This document shows, one piece after another, positions 56,314 to 64,000 of a stretch of DNA of 64,000 nucleotides (position 1 is the first letter of the stretch; the number at the start of each line of letters is the position of its first letter). The notes under the pieces are model-generated. The model was not told where the DNA came from. It was given only the letters and a program-made list of their open reading frames with translations, and ran no database searches. This DNA comes from Panicum virgatum. Lineage: Eukaryota; Streptophyta; Magnoliopsida; Poales; Poaceae. Where the stretch lies: assembly GCF_016808335.1 (NCBI RefSeq), contig NC_053141.1:20095756-20159755 (forward strand), read 5' to 3'. The position numbers and the translations under genes were made by a program.

Positions 56314-58236
56314 CTACAAGGTTAGTGCCATGGTGCACCCACGAAATCTGCAATGTTTACGATAAACATATACATCTACAACCAACCATCTAAAGATTTT
56401 GCAGAAGAGGGCCTTGAGTTGGTTGTAGTCCTTGTGTGTGCACGGTGCACTAAACATGCCTGACTCTGGAGTTGCATTGAATGAGCATGGTTTACGTGGT
56501 ATGTCAAAAGTGAAACTCCCATGCTCATTTGTGGAATCCTTTTCTTTGGACTCCAGAGACGGCGCCTCACAAGATTCCTTGGCCCATTGATTCTCCATCT
56601 CAAGAGGTTCATCGTGAAAGCTTGATGTTGATTCTCGATCAAGGTCGAGAACAAGAGATTCTAGGCCATCGGGAAGAGGCTCAAACTCGATCAAGGGTGA
56701 TGATGAACGTTCATCTTCACAAAAGTGAAGGCTATCTTCCGAGTCGAATTCTTCAGAGGATTCTAGAACTCCCAAGAGAATGGGCTCGAATGATATGAAC
56801 GGAGATGTGTGCATCGTATCCTTGAGCGGATTTTGCTCGGGAAGGGGCTTTGCTAGAAGATTTTCTAAATAAGGAGTAGCAGTGGCAGAGCCGGTTTCCC
56901 TAAGCTTTTCATCTAGGCTCCCATGAGATGCCTGAAGTTTTTCTAGCGGGAGGCCTAGGAGAAGATCAAAATCGAGGATATCGTAGATGTAAAAATCTAA
57001 ATGCACCCCGATTTTGTCTATTGTGATAGGCACATCCCTTGCAATCCCCTGACAGTAAAAGTACAGTCCGGATGGACTTTTAAAGTATTTGTCGGTCGGG
57101 GTTAAAGGCTTGTTACCCACAAGAGTATCCAAAAGGTACACGGGTAAGATGCAAACCTCAGCAGCAGGGTCATGAAGAGCTTCTATGATTTTTCCCTTCA
57201 TAGAACAAGTGATGGTTGCAGAGGTTGGGCTAATCCGAATCGCTTCGGAAGCACGCTTTGCCTCCTTTGACCAATCAATTGCAGGTGTATGGCGGGAAAT
57301 TATATTGAGGGTCTCATAAAGACACATCGATTTCATAGGTTCCTCGTGCCTAAGATTCGAGGTGTTTCTGACATTTCTTGAAGGATCACACTCAAATCGG
57401 GAAGAGAACTCCAAAGGTTGAATTTCTTCTTCCTTCGATGTTCGTGGAACGGGAGAGGGCTCAACAGACGAATATTGGGATATGGAAGATGAAGGCTCAG
57501 ATTCGGGTGTTGAGAGACTCTCATGGCTCGACGTGGATTCCTCTCGGCGGGGTTCACTATGGTCGGTAGAGAAGAAAGAGTCTTCTAAGAAGCTATCTAG
57601 GATGTCTCTTCCTTCTTCCGGAGTTGTGTGCATGAACCATCCTCCGCTGGCGTCGTCTAGGGCAGTTTCCATGTCTAAACCCGAGTAGAAAACTTCCAAC
57701 GATACTTCATCGGGTATAGACATGTCTGGGATAGATGCCAAAAGGCGTGAGAATCTAGCCCATGCTGCACCTATGGACTCCTTGTCTAATTGCTCGAAAT
57801 CAAGGATGTCAATCGGTAGGGAGTCTATGCGTCCGGTGAGGGAGAACGAGTAACAAAAGTCATCTCAAAGCTCCTCCCAATCACCACTCATATTTCCTAT
57901 CGTGCGGGTGTACCATTGCTCCGCCCTCTCTATAAGAGAGAAGGGGAACAATTTCCACCGCAAGGCCTCCTGTGTTATGCCTAGGATTACTAGACCCGAA
58001 CACAGTTCCTCGAATTCTTGCAAATGCTCATAGGGATCTTCATGAATTTCTCCCGAGAAGGGTCGCTTCCGAACCATGGCTATAAAGCCAGGGTCGAGTT
58101 CATGGTTAGATGAGGAAGATGGTAATGGCTCAGAGAACTCGCCCATTGGGGTAGAGAGCTGTGGAAAGGATAGCTGCTCCGAGGGTAGCGGGGGTAGAGG
58201 TAGAAGAAAAGAAAATGAAAAAGATACGAGGATGAC
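56314..58236 (-). pseudogene. Z gag-protease
   Basis: Gag N-terminus 58236-57865 (PYEHLQEFEELCSGLVILG, LRWKLFPFSLIERAEQWY) to a stop after DWEEL; the same product continues in a 475-codon open frame 57741-56314: LEVFYSGLDMETALDDASGG, a long Ser/Glu-rich acidic region, then a protease-like domain IIEALHDPAAEVCILP, LTPTDKYFKSPSG and FDLLLGLPLEKL. The triad is D-P-A instead of D-T/S-G. No zinc knuckle and no RT follow; the C-terminal half is acidic and of unknown role. Related to W's gag-protease. Confidence 0.72.
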
Positions 58237-58240
58237 TGAG

Positions 58241-59444
58241 TCACGAATAAAATCTGTAAGCGCACGGATACCGCTGTAGCTTTCACCCAAGAGTATTCCA
58301 GGGTATCGTATCCACAGGGGAACGTGAATACGCTATCTACGGGTTTAGGCTCATCCAAGGACACACACGCTGGTGTGGAGAAGACAGAAGAGAGGACTTT
58401 CTATATCCAGAATCTATGCCTAGAAGAAGAGATCACGTCGCCGTTATACTTCGAGCTAAAGGTATCGACCGGCTTATACAAGACGATAGCTCCTAAATGA
58501 CGCTCTATCCGATATCCGAATGTGGAGGATTACTAAAAGGCTCGAACAGGGCTGTCACCACCTGCCGGCTACCTCTACAAACCGTGGGACTATCAGACAA
58601 CTGAGTGGTATAGTCCAGCCTAGACACCACGTCTACGCCTTTCCCTACTAAACTTAGCCCTGGCCAAGACTACCCTTTTCTATCCGGGGTCTTAAGCTAA
58701 GATCAAATGCTACTCGCTAGCATACACATCAACTAATATAAGGCAGAGATGATAACTTGCGATCTAAACTCTAATTCCAGATAAACAAACAAAGAAAGTC
58801 TCGAACACTTACAACCGAATAAGCAACCATCGAGGTACAAGCGGAGAAGAGTGCCGACAAACCCGGCACTTCCCCCGACTCCTCCTCACTCTCCTCCTCT
58901 TCTTCTACACCTCCTAGTCTACCTAAGCATCTAGGATGAAGGCCTCAAGCTCCAAGGGAGGAAGGGTGAGTTGAGAGGGTGAGATGTGTGTTGTGTGTGT
59001 GTTTCATTCCTCTACCACCCCTTTGTATTTATAGGAGGGAGCCACTGAGTGAGCTGCAGCCGAGCCTCATCAAACCGCCATCACCGGCCAATAAAAAACC
59101 TCCACGTGGAACCTGAAGGCGGTGGGGCCAACGGGTAGGTCGGCCGGCCTGCTTGGTCGGCCGGCCTCCCAGTGGGCCCACCGACCTTGCATTTTGGTCT
59201 GTGGGTCGCTTCCTGGGCCCACTTGTCAATGGCATGAGGTTTGTCTTTTATCATGTCGGTTTCTTGCTCTGGTGGGCCCTCTACTCCATATTCTGACACA
59301 TGTCGCGTCCTGATTTGCCGGAACGTCGTGTCTTGGATTAAACCACACCATTATGCTGCAAAATTAGCTCAAAATCAACTGCACACATTCTAGAACATCA
59401 TCTGTGGAATCTGTTAATAAATGAATCTATCCTAGCATTTATTT
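58241..59444 (-). repeat. Z 5' LTR (W-type, truncated both ends)
   Basis: Nearly identical to the W LTRs. CGGCCG dyads 59137-59166, TATAAATAC 59025-59033, ATCCG/CGGAT stem 58251-58270. Element 3' end and primer site are lost (GACTGAG joins CACGAATAA); the other end stops in TAGCATTTATT at 59444. Confidence 0.85.
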
Positions 59445-60940
59445 TGTTGGGTATTTTAGGGTCACGAATAAATCCGTAAGCACACGGATATCATTGTAGC
59501 TTTCACCTCAGAGTATTCCAAGGGTTATCGAATCCACAGGGAATGTGTGTGCACTCTCTTCTATTCTAATCGGTCCAAGGACACACCAAGATAGGTAGAA
59601 GGGTAGATAGGATTCCTAAGATAGTGCTACTACTAAGTTAATGGTCGATCTCTCGGGCACAATACTCGCTTTGGGCACCGGCTTACAACTGGTTTGCCAG
59701 TCGACTCCGGCCAATAGCTCTACACTATATCCGAACGTGGAGGATTACGATGGACCAATAGGGCAGTCACCACCTACGGACTACCTCTACTAAACTGTGG
59801 GATATAAGGCAAATGAAGGATAACCCTTAGCCTAGACACCATGCCTACGCTACTAATTACTACTGCAGTCTAACTACGTATGAGCTCCCGTAGCAAACTA
59901 CAGCACTCTGTATGAATACAGAGCGACGAACCAGCGAGTAAGAGAACTGATCTCACTCAACTACAAGCACTACTATCATATACTATACCAAGTATAAAAC
60001 TAGAGATAGGAAGCACGAATACTTACTAAATCCGAAGAATGTAGCAGCATCCGTAGAGGTACAAGCTGGGAGCAGAGAGCCGACAACCCGGCACTTCTCC
60101 CGAACTAATCTCTCACTCCCGTAGAGGTACAAAATGGAGAAGAGCGCTGAAGACCGGCACCCCTCCTGAGTGCCTCTACCCTCTCCCTAAGCAAACACAA
60201 CTCTAAACACAAGAGGAGGCTTGAAGTTGAGCACTTGATGGATGTTGTGTGTCTTAAATATGAGCCCCCCACCTAGTATTTATAGAGGGTGGCAAGGGGG
60301 AGGTGCCTTGGGAGAGTGGACTTCCTCCAAGCCTTCAACTCCTCTCCTTGTGCCACCTAGCATATTTTGAGTCGGTAACTTCACCCCGAGCCTATCAGAA
60401 CCGCCTTTGATATGTCACAAGGAGCCGACACATGGAAGATGGGCCCGAGAGGCGCCGACCTTAGGTCGGGCGACCTCATTGGTCGGCTGATCGAAAAGTG
60501 TGGCCAAACGGACCCATTTTCGTCTGGTAGGCTGCTTGATGGGCCCCCATGTTATGTATGTGGGTCATGGCTTGTCTTGAGGTGGTTTGGTAGCTCTGGT
60601 GGGCCCGTGGATCCTCATGAATGCGTCTGATTCGTCGAGAAGGTGTTGCCACGGATTGATGACTTGTCGCCTTGCTTGTGGGCTGCATTCCTTCTCATGT
60701 GAGGCTATCTAGTGGGCCATTTGATCCTTATACATGGTTGTGCATTTTTGCCTTGATCTGTGGAGTGTGTTTTCCTACTCATGATGTGTGTTTTCTCTCT
60801 TAATTCACCTGCATACAAATATTTACCAACACTCGTGGAAAATGATCAGTAATAAACACCTACCACTATGTTGATGTTTATATTTTATGTATTTATGCAG
60901 GAGTTGACGGCCTAGATTTGGTACTTAAGAGCCGTCAACA
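59445..60940 (-). repeat. X-right LTR, full length
   Basis: 1496 bp, plus-reading TGTTGGGTATTTTAGGG...GCCGTCAACA. It is the 3' LTR of a minus-strand element because a polypurine tract (element sense GTGTGGGGGAGT) lies at its right. Dyads 60464-60492, TATA (TATAAATAC reversed) 60276-60284, ATCCG/CGGAT stem 59471-59490. Contains a degenerate tandem repeat at 60040-60190 (GTAGAGGTACAA, CCGGCACT/C). Confidence 0.85.
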
Positions 60941-62967
60941 ACTCCCCCACACTTAGCCTTTGCTCTTCCTCGAGTAAAGCAGAAAGGACTAAGGTGGAAC
61001 ATGACTTCCAAAGGTGTAAAGCGAGCATAAGAGTTATTCCAAACCATACTTTGCACTTGTGAACTTTGAAGTGTCTATCAGGCCATCTTGGGTAGTTGAG
61101 GAATGGAATGGCCGTGAATCAAATCACTTCTACTCCTCATGTCAAGTAGCTTGGGATTTTTCAATAAGTTTTCAAAATAAACCTTGCTTAGCTCCTCATT
61201 TGACTCTCTCAGATCGCTCAATGTGTATGTGTCCTTACCAAGGCATTTAACTTGCTTTTTTTTTCATCCTACTTCTAGTGATGGCTATATGTGGAGCTCA
61301 AGGTAGGGTATGAAGGATAAGGCATACTTGTATTACATATATTGCAAAGTCAAAGACCGGATCCAAATAGAAAAACAAGTCATACAATCAGATCAAGATG
61401 TGCACATGTATGGATTGTGGTGGATGGAATGGAAACTCCTTTTGTATGATCTCTGTCCCTATATAAATTCTTTTCAGAGCATGGCTATCTCTTTTTTTCT
61501 TCTTCTTTTTCATGGACCTTCATGTGCCCACATTTTTTTTCTTTCTTTTTATTCAATACTTGGACCTTCATGTGTCCATATTTTTTTTTCTCGATAGCCC
61601 ATGCCTCTTCTCTTTTTTCAACAAAAACTGGAGAGAGAGACCAACACATATAGTGGAGCATTTATTTTGTGGGATGAGTGAATGGTACAATGATAACTTC
61701 TCAAAGAAGCATAGCAAGGGGGTATATGGTGTGCACGTGAATCTTGATCATGAAAGCATGAAAAGAATTATCTCAAGGGTCACAACAATTTGACAAAGCT
61801 CAATACAAAAACAAGCAGCATATGTGTATATGGTTTTCAAGAAGTATCATCATATGGCTTTGGTAGGACTTTGCCATATCAAAGAGGAGCTTTGCAAAGG
61901 GTTTTCCAAATTTTCAAATAAAGTTCCCAAGCACTTAAACAAAAAGAAGCGAAGATCATATCATCCAAACCATATCTCAAACATCAACTACTTAGATAAG
62001 CATGGTTTCCTAAGGATTTTTGTTCACAAGCATCAAGATGATAAGCATGGAATAAAACATATGCAAGCCAACCATAGGAAACATGTAGAGCAGGCGCAAC
62101 ACACTGATTCTTGAGTTTGATTTTAGTGAGTCAGAATTAAAAACCATTCAAACTCATGAATCAATGAGAGTTGAGAAGTAGAGGGTGCACATACTATCGC
62201 TCTTTTAAGAAGGTGGGGATCAAGGCAATGGTGATTCTGCCAAACCACTAGCTGGCTGGCTGAATTTGGTGTCCTTGCCTTGTCTCTTGTCATGATGGTG
62301 CGGACAATGTTGTGTGATGCATCTGTGGGAGATCTCAAATGTGTATGACAATGATGATCTTGAGAGATCTCCCCCACACTTGTACTTGTACCTGGTGCTA
62401 TATTCAACGAGATAGTGGAAACAAAATAATGGCTCTGCTAGTTTTAACAAACAGGGAGCTCTAGAATTTATTCAACCTAAATATTAATCTCACCATGAGA
62501 CTTACTCTGGTGATCCTCGGGCGACCTCCCCGGCAGGGCTTTGTTTAATGTCAAAAGTAGGACATTGAGAGTACTTACCGCGGTGTTTGTTGATGAAGAC
62601 TTCAATGTTGCCGCCATGGCAATTCCTCTCTTTTTTTTCTTTTTTTTATAGAGCAAGATACGAGGACTAGCACCAATTCAAAGACAAGATATGGATTGAT
62701 AAAGAACTTACTTCGGGGCACTCACATACCTCCCCCACACTTCGAGTTTGCAAAACTTCAAGTGTTTGGAGTTCAAGTCTCCTTCTGTAGTTGTTTCTTC
62801 ATCAAGGCACACCGAGGGGTTGTGATTGGTGTAGCCAACATGTTCGTAGGTGTTGTTTGTCCGTCATTCTTCTTGATCTTCCCTTGGAAAGGTTAGCAAC
62901 CAAAAATACCCGAAGGAAAAAAATCCTAGAACATGCTCTTGCTTTTATTGAAGGGAAATAAATAAGT
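60941..62967 (-). mobile_element. X-right internal 3' part
   Basis: No coding frame. Foldback CTTTGCTCTTCCTCGAGTAAAG near 60958-60980; hairpins at 61512-61585 (stem TGGAC/GTCCA, 48-bp spacing) with T-rich tracts; the remainder matches X-left in reverse to 62297 and Z at 62500-62966. It ends in AAATAAATAAGT|CAA where TK gag resumes. The gag-protease of X is missing. Confidence 0.65.
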
Positions 62968-64000
62968 CAACACCCGACAAACTGAACTCATGGCGCACTT
63001 AGTCAATCAAATGGGCAATGCCGGCAATCATGGTCCAAGAGCTGAGCCTCAAGTGAACAGGTTTGGGGAATTCTTCCGTACCATCCCGCCCATCTTTCGT
63101 GGCTCCAAAGATCCTCTTGATGCGGATTTCTGGCTCAATGTGATTGAAGAGAAGCTGGGTCTTATTGAGTGTGAGCCACATGAGACCCAGCTTCATGACG
63201 CCCCTGGGGCTTGGTGGCGGAACTTCAAGGCATCTCACCTGGCTGATCACCGCTTCACATGGGAGGAGTTCCGCACAGCTTTTCGCTCCTTCCATATTCC
63301 CAAGGGTATCATGGACATCAAGAAGAAAGAATTTCTGAATCTAACTCAAGGAAGTCGTGACGTAATGGCCTATGTCAATGCCTTCAACACTCTCTCCCAA
63401 TATGCACCTGAAGAAGTGGCCAACAATGCCAAGAAGCAAGAACGCTTGTATGATGGGCTTTCTGAAAAATTGCAAGACAAGCTCTCCACTACCAAGTTTG
63501 AAGACTTCAATGACTTGGTGAATATCGCTATCAAAGCTGAGCACAAGAAGAAGAATCTTGAGGCAAAGAACAAGCGTCTCGCTACTACCTCGGCAGGCGG
63601 TAGCTCCTCACGTCCACGTCTGGGGCCTCCTCCTCCACCACCTCGGGCGCCGGGTGCTCAACCTCCACATCCTATGTGGATTGTGCGCCACCCTCAATCT
63701 CCCCAAGGACAAGCTCCTGGGCCGGCCAATGCCTATTGGAACAACCCAGGTGTTGCCGCGAAGGGTCCATGCTTCAATTGTGGTGGCATAGGCCACATCT
63801 CCAAGAATTGCCCCTCTCCGAGGCGTGGCAGTGCCTTAAATGCACCTAGACCCAATAATCCACCTCAAGCACCGTGTCAGGAAGCCAACCCACAACAAGT
63901 TCCTAAGTGTGGTCGTCTTAACTACACCACCGCTGAAGAAGTTCCGAAGGATGCGGAAGTGCTCATGGGTACGCTCCTAATCAACTCCCACCCTGCAATT
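62968..64000 (+). CDS. TK gag, main part (open, runs off the window)
   Basis: From TRQTELMAHLVNQMG the frame is open to the right edge (337 codons from ATG 62990). Order: PPIFRGSKDPLDADFWL (capsid start), DAPGAWWRNFKASH, FTWEEFRTAFRSFHIP, DIKKKEFLNLTQGSRDV, YDGLSEKLQDKLS, a Pro-rich linker, and the zinc knuckle CFNCGGIGHISKNC (C-x2-C-x4-H-x4-C, codons near 63767-63811). This is a chromovirus-type gag (Tekay/Del), binding and packaging RNA. The spacing before DAPGAWW looks short for the family, perhaps an in-frame deletion. No stop or frameshift is seen, unlike all other gag copies here. Protease should follow beyond the edge. Confidence 0.85.

Larger units (their letters stand above)
53562..59444 (-). 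mobile_element. Element Z: recombinant pol-less Athila-type element
   Basis: 3' LTR piece 53562-53862 (continuing 44039-44229), 3' untranslated region, a gag-protease frame, and 5' LTR 58241-59444. The two LTRs belong to different subfamilies: the left resembles X while the right is nearly identical to W's LTR. Primer site and first 19 bp of the 5' LTR are deleted. No RT or integrase. The right LTR is cut at 59444 by the X LTR. Confidence 0.7.

Noticed and set aside
37419..62967. Single complete LTR element inserted in TK
   Set aside because: The two X copies are inverted, both LTRs are 3' LTRs of opposite-strand elements, and no 5-bp target duplication flanks the block.

Overview
The window is nuclear DNA from a grass, most likely a panicoid, and is made almost entirely of nested LTR retrotransposons. 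No host gene, tRNA, rRNA or CRISPR is visible. The grass assignment is inference. It rests on Athila-type elements with a tRNA-Asp-type primer site (TGGCGCCGTTGCCGGGG), a Tat-type gypsy element carrying an antisense spliced ORF, and Tekay-type LTRs with the TATCAGAGC primer site, all in grass-like form. Nearly every ORF is broken by stops or frameshifts; the main exception is a Tekay gag running off the right edge.

Layout. 1-786: 3' end and partial LTR of an old element (A). 787-15414: complete Tat-type gypsy element P on the minus strand (534-bp LTRs, TSD TTCAC), carrying an antisense spliced gene (1865-5304) and a nested Tekay-type solo LTR L1 (11138-14349, TSD TCATG). 15420-17320: an Athila ORF1-like pseudogene, then a hAT-like terminal fragment (17321-17535). 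17536-33176: plus-strand, pol-less Athila-type element T, split by the pol-bearing Athila-type element W (21208-30742, minus, TSD CCTAT). 33738-37418: LTR, primer site and gag start of Tekay element TK, whose gag resumes at 62968.

37419-62967, inside the TK gag: two inverted copies of element X (37419-44038 plus; 59445-62967 minus) flank a recombinant element Z (minus). The left LTR of Z holds pol-less element Y (44230-53561, minus, TSD AAGGT), whose own LTR holds solo LTR S (50782-52358, TSD TCTAT). The left X copy holds a second Tekay-type solo LTR, L2 (38146-42124, TSD ACATG).

Possible undescribed structures: (1) all three Tekay-type LTRs carry the same short two-exon reading frame with a GC-AG intron and an in-frame phase-1 junction; (2) the Athila-type 3' regions carry tandem hairpins with a conserved loop and changing, still paired stems; (3) paired CGGCCG dyads lie mostly about 100 bp upstream of TATA boxes in diverged LTRs and also upstream of an internal ORF; (4) pol-less elements T and Y keep an ORF2 cassette that appears to have its own TATA box. 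All sequence comparisons were made by eye; no alignment, search or expression data were available.
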